NCBI GenBank assembly: GCA_018712645.1
Contig: DVGO01000038.1
Span: forward strand, 1-64,000
DNA length: 64,000 nucleotides
Source of the DNA: Candidatus Faecousia faecavium
GTDB taxonomy: Bacteria; Bacillota; Clostridia; Oscillospirales; Oscillospiraceae
Reading direction: 5' to 3'
Position 1 is the stretch's first letter; each line of letters starts with the position of its first letter. A program made the translations under genes and the position numbers. The notes under the pieces were generated by a model that made no database searches, had not been told where the DNA came from, and saw nothing but the letters and a program-made list of their open reading frames with translations. This document shows, one piece after another, positions 31,098 to 40,686 of the stretch.

Positions 31098-32819
31098 TTA
31101 TTCAACAGTAGGATCGTAGTTTACGATAATATCATGATCTCTCAGACTGGACACATCACTGATCTGGTTGCCAAATACATTGACCTGAACCAGACGGTAG
31201 CAATTTGCCAATGCGTCGATGTTTGTCAGCTGATTGTAGTCCATGTAGACATACGTCAAGCTTTCCATTTTCTGAAGAATATCAATGTTGGTAAGAGCGT
31301 TGTAAGAACCATCAATTTTCTGCAAGGGGCAGCCATCAGGCCACTGGGGCAGTTCCGCAACCTGGTTGGAGGAGAAGTTGAAGAATTCCAGCTTGGACAG
31401 AGCGCTCAGTGCGGAGATGTCCGTAATGCTGTTGTTAGAAATATTCAGCTCTGTCAGCTGTGTGCAGCTGGCAATGGCAGAAATATCACTCAGAGTATTA
31501 TGGCTGACGGACAGGTATGTCAGTCCCGGCAGGCTGGAAATGCCATTGAGCTGGCTCAGCTGGTTGTTGCCCACATCCAGCCAACTCAGCTGCGCACAGC
31601 TGGTAAGGGGCGACAGATCCGTGACAGCATTGAATTCCAGATTCAGCTTCTGCAGATTTGCCAAACTACTCAGATTCTCCAGGCTCGTTACCGCATTGTG
31701 CTGCAGGTTCAGCTCAGCCAAGGAGGGCATGGTGGTCAGTGCTTCCAGATTCCGGACGGTGTTGTTGCTCAAGTCCAGATAAGTCAAGGCCTGAGCGCCG
31801 GAAAGATTGGCAATGGTACTCAAGCTGCAGTCAGCCAAAGTCAGACGGGACAGCACCGGCAAGGAAGCCAGAATGGTCAGATCCTCGGAGGGGAAATTAC
31901 AGCCGGTCAGGTCCAGCGTGCTCAAACTGGTCAGAGAAGAGAGAACATTCAAAGAATCCAAAGTGTGGTTCTGCAGAGTCAGCGTCTGCAAGTAGGGCAT
32001 CAGCTCCAGATCTGCAAAGGTCGCAGCATCTTCCGGAACGGTGAACTCAGTGATGGACCAAAGCTGATTGGTGAGAACCGTATCATCCTCGTCCACACCG
32101 ATCAGGCTGCGGATGGCCGCCTCTATGGCAGGGTCTGTGAAGGTGACTTCCTCAATCACGCCGGTGATGGTGTACTCCAGGGTGGTCAGAGGGCTGACCA
32201 GTCCGTCTTCATTGACGCTGACCGCCAGAATGGTGGTTTCGCCGGTTGGCAAGGTAATGCCTTCCCCGTAAACAGAACCAGCAGTGGTGGGATAGCTGCT
32301 GTCCATGGTGTAGAAAATCGTACCGGCGGAGCTGGTCAGGTGAATGTCCATATACTGACTGTAGTAACCGCCGGCATAGTCGGCGGCCGGAGCAGTGGGG
32401 CGGAGGGCATCCAGTTCTGCTTTCACCTGGGGATCGCTGACATTATCGAGCAGATTGACGGCATCCAGCAGTTTATCCTGCTCCACAAATGTGCGGCAAA
32501 GGGCGGTATACAGCTCTGCGGTGGGGCCGCTGCTGATGGCCCGGGTGAGGGTTAATTCGGCCTTGGTATAGTTGCCGGTTTTCTTATACTGGTTAGCCAG
32601 CTCAATGGCAACACCTTCATCATGATCGGAAAAGTTGTACGCCATATCATAGAACCAGGAGGACATCCGGGAATTGCCGTGCAGGTCGTGGAATCGGGCC
32701 TGACTGATTAGAGTATCCCGGGTAAAAGCACGGTCATACACAAACAAATACCACACCACACTGGCACCAATCAAAACTGCCAGCAGGATGGTAATCAGTA
32801 TTCTGATTGTTTTTTTCAT
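31098..32819 (-). CDS. leucine-rich repeat protein with N-terminal TM and chitobiase/hexosaminidase C-terminal-like domain
   Basis: About 14 LRRs of 22 aa (LTYLDLSNNTVRNLEALTTMPSLAELNLQHN...); FYTMDSSYPTTAGSVYGEGITLPTGETTILAVSVNEDGLVS. Confidence 0.85.
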   Translation of the reverse strand: MKKTIRILITILLAVLIGASVVWYLFVYDRAFTRDTLISQARFHDLHGNSRMSSWFYDMAYNFSDHDEGVAIELANQYKKTGNYTKAELTLTRAISSGPTAELYTALCRTFVEQDKLLDAVNLLDNVSDPQVKAELDALRPTAPAADYAGGYYSQYMDIHLTSSAGTIFYTMDSSYPTTAGSVYGEGITLPTGETTILAVSVNEDGLVSPLTTLEYTITGVIEEVTFTDPAIEAAIRSLIGVDEDDTVLTNQLWSITEFTVPEDAATFADLELMPYLQTLTLQNHTLDSLNVLSSLTSLSTLDLTGCNFPSEDLTILASLPVLSRLTLADCSLSTIANLSGAQALTYLDLSNNTVRNLEALTTMPSLAELNLQHNAVTSLENLSSLANLQKLNLEFNAVTDLSPLTSCAQLSWLDVGNNQLSQLNGISSLPGLTYLSVSHNTLSDISAIASCTQLTELNISNNSITDISALSALSKLEFFNFSSNQVAELPQWPDGCPLQKIDGSYNALTNIDILQKMESLTYVYMDYNQLTNIDALANCYRLVQVNVFGNQISDVSSLRDHDIIVNYDPTVE

Positions 32820-33027
32820 AGAAAAGTACTCCATTTCGAGAGAATCTCACTGAATTATACAACATATGCCTTGTAAAGTCAAGTCCGGCACAAAACCAGG
32901 GGGAATCATACCAGGAGACAAAACCTTATTTGTAAACAATCTGTGTCCTGCCTTGCAATTCTGACGAAATTATGGTAAACTGTACCAGAGACACTGCCCA
33001 ATTTTGGGAGAAATGAGGAAGAAAGTA

Positions 33028-34548
33028 ATGGAAAAATGCAAATTCTGCCAGGCGGAATTGGCAGAGAATGATACGGTCTGCCCCAACTGCGGTAAGGACA
33101 ATGCGCCGGAGCAGGCTGAGTCTGTACCTGAGGCCGTGCAGCCTGTGGCTGAGGAAGAAGCCCAGGTACAGGAAGTGACCTCCGACAGCCCTGCTGTAAA
33201 TGAGGAGGAGGAAACCCCCGCTGCTTCTGCAGAGGATGCACAGCAGCAGGATTCCCAGGAGCCTCAGATCCAGGAGGGCCTGAAAGCAACACCTGGTAAA
33301 ATTGCACTGATGGCGGCTGCGGTCGTGGTACTGCTGGCTGTACTGATTGCGCTGATTGTAGCCGGTCTGTCACAGCAGAAGCCTGCGGATGCCAATGCAG
33401 CGGATGCAACTACGGCAGAAACAACGCCGGCTACCGTACCTGCTGACGGAAATCCGGAGGATGTAACCTGCAAGGGCACTTATACCGTTACCGACGAGGA
33501 AGCAAAGCAGAACCAGCAGACTGTGGTAGCCACCATTGGCGAGCGTCAGTTGACCAATGGTCAGCTTCAGGTGTACTATTGGATGGAGGTACAGAGCTTC
33601 CTGAACACCTATGGTGCTTACGCTCCGTATTTTGGTCTGGATTATACCAAGCCCCTGGACACCCAGATTTCCATGGAAGACGAAAGCCTGACCTGGCAGC
33701 AATTCTTCCTGCAAAGAGCGCTGAATAACTGGCAGCAGGTGCAGGCCATGTCTATGGAAGCCGCTATCAACGGCGTGGAGATGAATCCCGAAGATCAGGA
33801 ATATCTGGATAATCTGCAGCAGCAGATGGAAGAGCTGGCCCAGAACTATGATATGACCTTGGAAGAGCTGCTTCTGACCAACCTGGGACCTGGCGCCGGC
33901 ATGGAAGAATACCACTATTTCCAGGAGCAGTATTTAAGAGGTCTGCCTTACTTCCAGGCCGAGACAGCGAAAATTGTTCCCACCGAGGCGGATCTGGAAG
34001 CCTTCTTTACAGAGCATGAAGAGGATTATGCCAACAACGGCATTACCAAGGACAGCATGTTTGTGGATGTGCGGCATATTCTGGTGCAGGTTACCGGCGG
34101 CACAACTGATGAAGAGGGCAATACCACCTACACCGATGAGGAGTGGGCAGAGTGTGAAGAGAAGGCACAGGCCATTCTGGACGAATGGTTGGCGGGGGAG
34201 AAGACGGAAGACTCCTTTGCAGCACTGGCTATGGAAAAATCGGAAGATCCCGGCTCTCAGGCCAATGGCGGTCTGTATGAGCGGGTAATGGAAGGCCAGA
34301 TGGTTCCTTCGTTCAATGACTGGTGCTTCGATGCCAGCCGGAAAACCGGTGATTACGGCCTGGTAAAGACTGACTATGGCTATCATGTGATGTATTTTGT
34401 GGATACCCAGCCTCAGTGGAAATACTATGCCGAAAGCGATTGGGTTGGCGAAGAAACCAACAAGATGATTGACAAGCTGGTAGAAAAGAATCCCATGGAT
34501 GTTGTCTACGAGAACATCACCCTGGGCAATGTCAACCTGGGTGCATAA
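33028..34548 (+). CDS. zinc-ribbon, single-TM, PpiC-type peptidyl-prolyl isomerase (PrsA/SurA-like foldase)
   Basis: MEKCKFCQAELAENDTVCPNCGKDN zinc ribbon, TM, then FVDVRHILVQVTGG..AQAILDEW..FAALAMEKSEDPGSQANGGLYERVMEGQMVPSFNDWCFDASRKTGDYGLVKTDYGYHVMYF. Confidence 0.88.
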   Translation: MEKCKFCQAELAENDTVCPNCGKDNAPEQAESVPEAVQPVAEEEAQVQEVTSDSPAVNEEEETPAASAEDAQQQDSQEPQIQEGLKATPGKIALMAAAVVVLLAVLIALIVAGLSQQKPADANAADATTAETTPATVPADGNPEDVTCKGTYTVTDEEAKQNQQTVVATIGERQLTNGQLQVYYWMEVQSFLNTYGAYAPYFGLDYTKPLDTQISMEDESLTWQQFFLQRALNNWQQVQAMSMEAAINGVEMNPEDQEYLDNLQQQMEELAQNYDMTLEELLLTNLGPGAGMEEYHYFQEQYLRGLPYFQAETAKIVPTEADLEAFFTEHEEDYANNGITKDSMFVDVRHILVQVTGGTTDEEGNTTYTDEEWAECEEKAQAILDEWLAGEKTEDSFAALAMEKSEDPGSQANGGLYERVMEGQMVPSFNDWCFDASRKTGDYGLVKTDYGYHVMYFVDTQPQWKYYAESDWVGEETNKMIDKLVEKNPMDVVYENITLGNVNLGA

Positions 34549-34568
34549 CCCCATATAACAGATGAATC

Positions 34569-34599
34569 CGCCCCGGAGCCTAAGGTTCCGGGGCGGATT
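34569..34599. terminator. terminator after the foldase gene
   Basis: CCGCCCCGGAGCCTAAGGTTCCGGGGCGG-ATTTT. Confidence 0.8.
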
Positions 34600-34616
34600 T
34601 TCGCAGAAACAGGGGA

Positions 34617-35606
34617 TTACTTGTGATAGCAGACTTCCGTAGAAGTATCCGGATTGCCGCTGAAGAAAGATACCAGATTGTTGATGGTGGTAGCGGCGAT
34701 ATTGTCCAGGGCCTCGTTGGTCAGGAAAGCCTGGTGAGAGGTGACGATGACATTGGGCATGGCAATCAGGCGAACCAACTTGTCATCCTGCACGATGTGA
34801 CCGGAGAAGTCCTCATAGAACAGGTCGCCCTCTTCTTCATAAACGTCCAGACAGGCTGCACCCACTTTTTTCTCCTTAATGCCATTGATCAGATCTTCCG
34901 TATTGATCAGACTGCCACGGGAAGTATTGAGGATGGTAACGCCTTTCTTCATCCGGGCGATGGACTCAGCGTTGATGATATGCTTGGTATCCTCGGTCAG
35001 GGGGCAGTGCAGGGAAATAATGTCGGACTTTTCAAACAGTTCCGGAAGATCTACATAGTGCAGATCGGAGTTGGGAGCGGGGAATTTGTCGTAGGCCAGG
35101 ATGTTCATGCCGAAGCCTTTGCAGATATCGGCAAAAACCCGTCCGATTTTACCGGTTCCGATAATACCTACCGTCTTGCCGTACAGGTCAAATCCTGCCA
35201 GTCCCTGAAGGCTGAAATTGAACTCCCGGGTACGGTTGTAGGCTTTGTGGGTGCGCCGGTTAATGGTCAGCAGCAGTGCCATGGCGTGCTCGGCAACGGC
35301 ATGAGGGGAGTAGGCGGGCACCCGGAATACCCGGAGTTTCCCCTGACAGGCTTTGATATCTACATTGTTGAAACCGGCGCAGCGCAGGACAATGGCTTTT
35401 ACACCCAACTGGTAAAGCTTTTCAACAACGGCGGCATTGACGGTATCATTTACAAATACGCACACCGCATCAAAGCCAGCAGCCAGGGAGACAGTATCTT
35501 CATTGAGATTAGGCTCAAAATATTTAATTTCCACACCGGCAGGAACACCGTAACGGTCAAAGCCGGGAACATCATAAGTTTTGGTATCAAAGAACGCAAG
35601 TTTCAT
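34617..35606 (-). CDS. ldhA: D-lactate dehydrogenase / 2-hydroxyacid dehydrogenase
   Basis: MKLAFFDTKTYDVPGF; GKTVGIIGTGKIGRVFADICKGFGMNILAYDKFP. Confidence 0.9.
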   Translation of the reverse strand: MKLAFFDTKTYDVPGFDRYGVPAGVEIKYFEPNLNEDTVSLAAGFDAVCVFVNDTVNAAVVEKLYQLGVKAIVLRCAGFNNVDIKACQGKLRVFRVPAYSPHAVAEHAMALLLTINRRTHKAYNRTREFNFSLQGLAGFDLYGKTVGIIGTGKIGRVFADICKGFGMNILAYDKFPAPNSDLHYVDLPELFEKSDIISLHCPLTEDTKHIINAESIARMKKGVTILNTSRGSLINTEDLINGIKEKKVGAACLDVYEEEGDLFYEDFSGHIVQDDKLVRLIAMPNVIVTSHQAFLTNEALDNIAATTINNLVSFFSGNPDTSTEVCYHK

Positions 35607-35635
35607 GTTTCATTCCTCCTTTTTGTATCGATAAT

Positions 35636-35669
35636 ATTATAGCGATATATTGACGATTTGTCAATATAT
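35636..35669 (-). promoter_or_regulatory. ldhA promoter overlapped by a 10-bp-arm inverted repeat
   Basis: TTGACA - 17 bp - TATAAT on minus strand; ATATATTGAC-GATTT-GTCAATATAT at 35645-35669. Confidence 0.8.
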
Positions 35670-35763
35670 TTTTATCTCTAGGATGCCCACTGTGAGAAAA
35701 ATATCCTTGCAAAAAAAGCGGCATTTGTGTTATAGTGTGGGAAATGCCATAGGAGGAAAGAAA

Positions 35764-36177
35764 ATGTTGGAAAAAGTCAAAAGCCTGGTACGATCTTACT
35801 GGGATATCATAACCTATCTGATATTCGGGGTGCTGACCACGGTCGTCAATTATCTGGTATATCTGCCGCTGTATAATTATCTGCACATACCTGCTTCCGT
35901 GTGTAATATCGTGGCCTGGGTAGTGGCGGTGGCCTTTGCCTACCTGACCAACAAGCCTTTTGTATTCAAGAGCCATGATTGGTCTGCAAAAACAGTACTT
36001 CCGGAACTGAGTAAGTTTGTCAGCTGTCGTTTGGTATCCGGGGTAATGGAGACGGCGATCATTTTCCTGACAGTGGATTTGATGCACTGGAATGGCAATA
36101 TCTGGAAGCTGTTTACCCAGATCCTTGTAGTAATTATGAATTACTTTGCAAGCAAACTGCTGGTATTTCGGAAATAA
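35764..36177 (+). CDS. GtrA family membrane protein
   Basis: MLEKVKSLVRSYWDIITYLIFGVLTTVVNYLVYLPLYN...VAWVVAVAFAYLTNKPFVF. Confidence 0.88.
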   Translation: MLEKVKSLVRSYWDIITYLIFGVLTTVVNYLVYLPLYNYLHIPASVCNIVAWVVAVAFAYLTNKPFVFKSHDWSAKTVLPELSKFVSCRLVSGVMETAIIFLTVDLMHWNGNIWKLFTQILVVIMNYFASKLLVFRK

Positions 36178-36179
36178 TG

Positions 36180-36217
36180 TAAAAAAACCAGGAACTGTTC
36201 AGTTCCTGGTTTTTTAC
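36180..36217. terminator. bidirectional terminator
   Basis: AAAAAAACCAGGAACT-GTTC-AGTTCCTGGTTTTTT. Confidence 0.9.
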
Positions 36218-36221
36218 ATGG

Positions 36222-39200
36222 TTACTCTACTGACTTCAGGGATTCTGCCATGTTGATTTTCTCCAATTTGAAATAGAAGATAAAGTCTACAATGACAGCG
36301 GACAGAAGGGTAAGGGAGAGGGCCCAAACGTAAGAAATGGGATTGGCGATGGCCTTGAACCACACGAAATCGATTTTAATCTGGCTCATGACAAACAGCA
36401 GCAGCAATCTGCCGAAGGCCAGTCCCAGAAGAGAGCCGATCACGGTCAGAGCCATGTTTTCCTTAAACACATAGGCAGCGGTTTCGCTGGCATTGAAGCC
36501 CAACACCTTGATTGTGGCGATTTCCCGAATGCGCTCGGTAATGTTAATGTTGGTCAGGTTATACAGAACGACGATGGCCAGAAGCCCGGCGCAGAAGACC
36601 ACAACGCCGACCACAAGATCCAGCGCATCCATCATGCCCTGCACCATATGGCTCAAATCCTCACTGACAGATACATTCATCACATTGTCCAGGGAGGAAA
36701 CGGCGGCACTGACAATGTGCACTTCCTGATCCGGAGAAACCTTTACGAAGGCCATCTGCTGCTCCGGAAGGGTGCCCCACTGGCTCTGGATCGTTTCCGG
36801 CAGCACAATGGCGTAATTATCCACATGGTTGTCGTAGATGCCGGAAACAGTAAGTTCCAGCGTCTGTAAATCGCCATTGCGCAGAATCACGGTATCGCCT
36901 ACATCGATTTTCATATTTTCTGCCACGCCTGAGGACAATACTACTTCATCCATGCCGGGCATGGACACAGATTGACTGCCGCTGTGCAGGTCGATGAAAT
37001 CAGTCAGGCCTTCGCCGCAGCTGATCATGTAAAGCTCTTTGACTTTGTTGCCAAAATCCAGCTCTACGCTGCTCTGGTGATAAAGCTGGGAACCCTCACA
37101 ATCCTGAACCGCTTCGGAAAATTCCGCCAGCTGCTCCGGAGTGTTCTCATCCCGGAAGTAGACTGCCATATCGTAAAGTGTGACTTCCTCAAACTGGTAA
37201 TTGGCCACATTTACAATGGAATCCCGCAAACCAAAACCGGTCAGAAGCAGCGCAGTACACCCGCCGATTCCCAGCAGCATCATGGCAAGTCTCTGGCGGT
37301 AACGGAAGATATTGCGGATGGTTACCTTGTCCAGGAAACTGATTTTGGACCAGAAGGGCAGATATTCCAGAAGAATCTTCCTGCCGGCGTTGGGAGCTTT
37401 GGGACGGATCAGTTCTGCCGGCTCTTCTTCCAACGTTTTGCGGCAGACATACCAGGTGACAAACAGCATGACGCTGGTGTAGATCAAAACCACGGCAATG
37501 CACAGGGGCCAGTCGATGGTGAGCACCATTTTGGGCTGGATATAGAGCATAATGCAGTAAGCCTCCCAGATGATCTGGGGGAAGATGGTGGAGCCTGCCC
37601 AAATGCCGATTCCGCATCCCAGCAGCGCGCCGCTGCCGGAATAGAACAGGTACTTGCCAATGATGCTGCGGTTGCTGTAGCCCAGGGCTTTCAATGTGCC
37701 GATCTGGGTACGTTCTTCTTCGATCATACGGGTCATGGTGGTGATGCAGACCAGGGAAGCCACCAGCAGGAAGAATACCGGGAACACCCGGGATACACCG
37801 GATACAATGTCGGAACTGCTGTCCAGATTCACATAGCCCACATTGCTGTTGCGATCCAGAACATATACGTCAGCCTCATCCATTGCGTCAATGTCCGCAC
37901 GGGCTTCATCCAGTTCCGCTTTGGCATCCTTCAGCTCGGCTTCTGCATCGGCCAGTTCCTGCTCAGCTTCCGCCTTTGCATCGGCGTATTCTTCCCAACC
38001 TTCTTCCACTTCGGCTTCTCCTTCGTGGAATAGCCCCCAGTTGACCATCAGGGCATCATAGGCTTCATTAAGCTTGGTTTCGTTTGCCCACATTTCTACT
38101 TCTGCGGCGGTCAGCTGGGCTTCTGCGTCAGCCAGCTGCTGTTTTTGGCTTTCCAGAGCCTGGTAGCCGGCTTGAATCTGATCCATGACAGACAGCGTAC
38201 CTTGAATCTGGGCCATTTGCGCCTGCAATGCCGCCAGCTGCTGCTGCAGCTGGGGAAGGGTGGGGTAATCCTCTGGAAGTGCGTCGATCTGCGCCTGCAG
38301 TGCATCAATCTGACCTTGCAGCGCCGGTTGACTGGCAACTGCCTGGTCATACGCAGGCTTCAGCTGGGCATACTGCTCATCCAGCTGATTTTTTGTTGCT
38401 TCGATCACCGGTTCTGCTTCTGCTTTTTTCGCTGCCAACTCCTGTTTGGCAGCAGTAATTTGTCCACGGGCAATTTCGATTTGCTCTCTGCCTTCTTCGA
38501 TTTCCCGTCCGGCGTCAATCAGCTTTTGACGATTGTCCTTCAGCTCCTGCTCTGCGTCTTTCAGCTCAGCTTCCGCATCGGCCAGTTCTTGTTCGGCTTC
38601 TGCCTTTCCGTCTTCGTATTCTTTCAGACCGTCCAGGTATTCCTGATAGCCTTCATCATATTCTTCTTCCGCTTCTGCTTTCACTTCGGCAAAACGTTCC
38701 TCTGCCAGCCGCTCTGCCTCCGGTTCCAGGGCGTCTACGGCAGCATCCAGGGCGTCATTGTACTGGTCAGTGTAGATTTTATAGTCACCGGGGATGGTCA
38801 GATTGATTTCGGTAAAATAGTCCACATCGAAGGCGCTCTGGGGAATGTAATAGTAGTTTTCCAGACTGCCGCTGCCTACCGTGGTGGTACCCCGGTTCAT
38901 ATCCATGTACAAAGGTGTGGCAACACATCCAACAATGGTGAAGGTTTGATAGCGCAGGCTATCCATCGAATCTTCGTCATTATCGGAAGACAACGTGACA
39001 GTTTGCCCCAGCATGTCCTCAGTCCAGTGGAATCCATCTGCCAGACATTCGTTATCCGTCTCCGGCATCCGACCGCTGCGCAGGGCAACCTGATTGATAT
39101 CCTGGGGAATGGAATAGAAGCGGTATACGCAATCTTCCCCATCCTCGCCGGTTTTTGCGATCAGATCCATCCAGATAGAGCCTTCAGCCTGGGCGACACC

Positions 39201-39443
39201 CTCCAGCTGCTGTACCTTGTCCACATACTCCTGAGTCCAGCCATAGCTGCTGACCAGACGGATGTCGAACATATTTTGCTGGTCGGTAAAATACTGCCCC
39301 GTGGCAACCATGTCGGTTTTGGCCATCAAAAGGCCGACAAACAACCCCGCGCCCAAAGCGATGATCGCGGCAATGGCAGTATATCGTCCGAAGGACTTGA
39401 CAATGGATTGGCGCAGATTCCTGCGCATGGCATTTCGTTTCAT
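36222..39443 (-). CDS. FtsX-like ABC transporter permease with large coiled-coil extracytoplasmic insert
   Basis: N-terminal TM then two FtsX-like TM blocks; EAEQELADAEAELKDAEQELKDNRQ coiled-coil repeats. Confidence 0.9.
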   Translation of the reverse strand: MKRNAMRRNLRQSIVKSFGRYTAIAAIIALGAGLFVGLLMAKTDMVATGQYFTDQQNMFDIRLVSSYGWTQEYVDKVQQLEGVAQAEGSIWMDLIAKTGEDGEDCVYRFYSIPQDINQVALRSGRMPETDNECLADGFHWTEDMLGQTVTLSSDNDEDSMDSLRYQTFTIVGCVATPLYMDMNRGTTTVGSGSLENYYYIPQSAFDVDYFTEINLTIPGDYKIYTDQYNDALDAAVDALEPEAERLAEERFAEVKAEAEEEYDEGYQEYLDGLKEYEDGKAEAEQELADAEAELKDAEQELKDNRQKLIDAGREIEEGREQIEIARGQITAAKQELAAKKAEAEPVIEATKNQLDEQYAQLKPAYDQAVASQPALQGQIDALQAQIDALPEDYPTLPQLQQQLAALQAQMAQIQGTLSVMDQIQAGYQALESQKQQLADAEAQLTAAEVEMWANETKLNEAYDALMVNWGLFHEGEAEVEEGWEEYADAKAEAEQELADAEAELKDAKAELDEARADIDAMDEADVYVLDRNSNVGYVNLDSSSDIVSGVSRVFPVFFLLVASLVCITTMTRMIEEERTQIGTLKALGYSNRSIIGKYLFYSGSGALLGCGIGIWAGSTIFPQIIWEAYCIMLYIQPKMVLTIDWPLCIAVVLIYTSVMLFVTWYVCRKTLEEEPAELIRPKAPNAGRKILLEYLPFWSKISFLDKVTIRNIFRYRQRLAMMLLGIGGCTALLLTGFGLRDSIVNVANYQFEEVTLYDMAVYFRDENTPEQLAEFSEAVQDCEGSQLYHQSSVELDFGNKVKELYMISCGEGLTDFIDLHSGSQSVSMPGMDEVVLSSGVAENMKIDVGDTVILRNGDLQTLELTVSGIYDNHVDNYAIVLPETIQSQWGTLPEQQMAFVKVSPDQEVHIVSAAVSSLDNVMNVSVSEDLSHMVQGMMDALDLVVGVVVFCAGLLAIVVLYNLTNINITERIREIATIKVLGFNASETAAYVFKENMALTVIGSLLGLAFGRLLLLFVMSQIKIDFVWFKAIANPISYVWALSLTLLSAVIVDFIFYFKLEKINMAESLKSVE

Positions 39444-40144
39444 CACCATTCAATCTCCGCAATGTTCTGTGGATGTTCGTTCTGTGTGACAGAGGAAACG
39501 GTGCCGTTTTTGACCCGGATCACCCGGTCGGCCATAGCGGTCAAGGCACTGTTGTGGGTAATGATGATAACGGTCATACCGGTTTTGCGTCCGGTGTCCT
39601 GCAGCAGCTGCAAAATGGCCTTGCCGGTCTGATAATCCAGTGCGCCGGTGGGCTCATCGCACAGCAGCAGCTTGGGATTCTTTGCCAGTGCCCGGGCGAT
39701 GGCAACACGCTGCTGTTCACCGCCGGAAAGCTGACTGGGGAAGTTCTTCATTCGCTCCTTCAGACCCACTTCCGTCAGAACCTCGGCTGCATCCAGCGGA
39801 TTCTTGCAGATCTGGTTTGCCAGCTCCACATTTTCCAAGGCGGTCAGGTTGCCGATCAGGTTATAGAACTGAAATACGAATCCTACGTCATAGCGCCGAT
39901 ACTGGGTCAGCTGCTTTTTGCTCAAAGCAGATACTTCCTGCCCATCCAGTGTGACTTTTCCGGTGGTCAGGGTATCCATACCGCCAAGAATATTCAGCAG
40001 GGTGGTTTTACCAGCGCCGGAGGGGCCGACGATCACCACCAGTTCCCCTTTTTCCACTTCAAAAGATACATCGTGCAGGGCTTCAATTTCCACTTCGCCC
40101 ATATGGTAGGTCTTTCCCACATCCTGAAATTCCACAAACGCCAT
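39443..40144 (-). CDS. ABC transporter ATP-binding protein (MacB/LolD type)
   Basis: [87 protein letters not shown]. Confidence 0.94.
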   Translation of the reverse strand: MAFVEFQDVGKTYHMGEVEIEALHDVSFEVEKGELVVIVGPSGAGKTTLLNILGGMDTLTTGKVTLDGQEVSALSKKQLTQYRRYDVGFVFQFYNLIGNLTALENVELANQICKNPLDAAEVLTEVGLKERMKNFPSQLSGGEQQRVAIARALAKNPKLLLCDEPTGALDYQTGKAILQLLQDTGRKTGMTVIIITHNSALTAMADRVIRVKNGTVSSVTQNEHPQNIAEIEW

Positions 40145-40302
40145 AGTATGCACCTCTTGTACATCATTTCTGATATCATTATATCACAGCGAATGTTGAT
40201 TGTCGAAACTTTCTGTAAACTTCTGTCCATCCTGTGTCTTAAAAATCGGAAAAGATTTACGCAGCAAAAAACGGGGAGGGTAGCCCCTCCCCGTTGCGCC
40301 TG

Positions 40303-40674
40303 TCAGCAGGTTTGATAGCAGTTATCCCCGTCGCGCTTTTCGTCGCAGCATCTGGGTGCGAACTGAGTGGCGGGGAAGGGAATCCGGCTGAACATTTCGC
40401 AGGGATCTTCTCCGCTGCCGGGTGCCTCGCAGCATTCTTTGCAGGGAATGGCGTAGTCCAGAACCGGAACAATCAGCTGGGCTTCCCGCTCCAGCCGGAC
40501 GATGGAGAACTGTCCCAGGGTGACAAAGAGACGACGGCGGTCGCCGGAAAGTACCAGCTCTTCGTCGAACTGTCCGCGGATTGCGGCAGGAACCTGGCAG
40601 GGGCAGTCGTTGCAGGTGCATTCGCAGATATCCTTGACTTTGGAGCTGAGCACCATGGGGTCCAGTACCTCCAC
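40303..40674 (-). CDS. cysteine-rich protein of unknown function
   Basis: MEVLDPMVLSSKVKDICECTCNDCPCQ...CKECCEAP..CCDEKRDGDNCYQTC; GTG start assumed; directly follows recombinase gene. Confidence 0.7.
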   Translation of the reverse strand: MEVLDPMVLSSKVKDICECTCNDCPCQVPAAIRGQFDEELVLSGDRRRLFVTLGQFSIVRLEREAQLIVPVLDYAIPCKECCEAPGSGEDPCEMFSRIPFPATQFAPRCCDEKRDGDNCYQTC

Positions 40675-40686
40675 TGCTGCCCCCAA

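Noticed and set aside
35645-35669. Canonical Rex operator
   Set aside because: Arms (TTGAC/GTCAA, 5-nt spacer) do not match the usual TTGTGAA-N4-TTCACAA closely enough to name the regulator
38145-39632. 495-aa plus-strand ORF rich in Phe/Leu
   Set aside because: Antisense of the coiled-coil part of the FtsX-like permease; composition mirrors the Glu/Lys codons on the other strand
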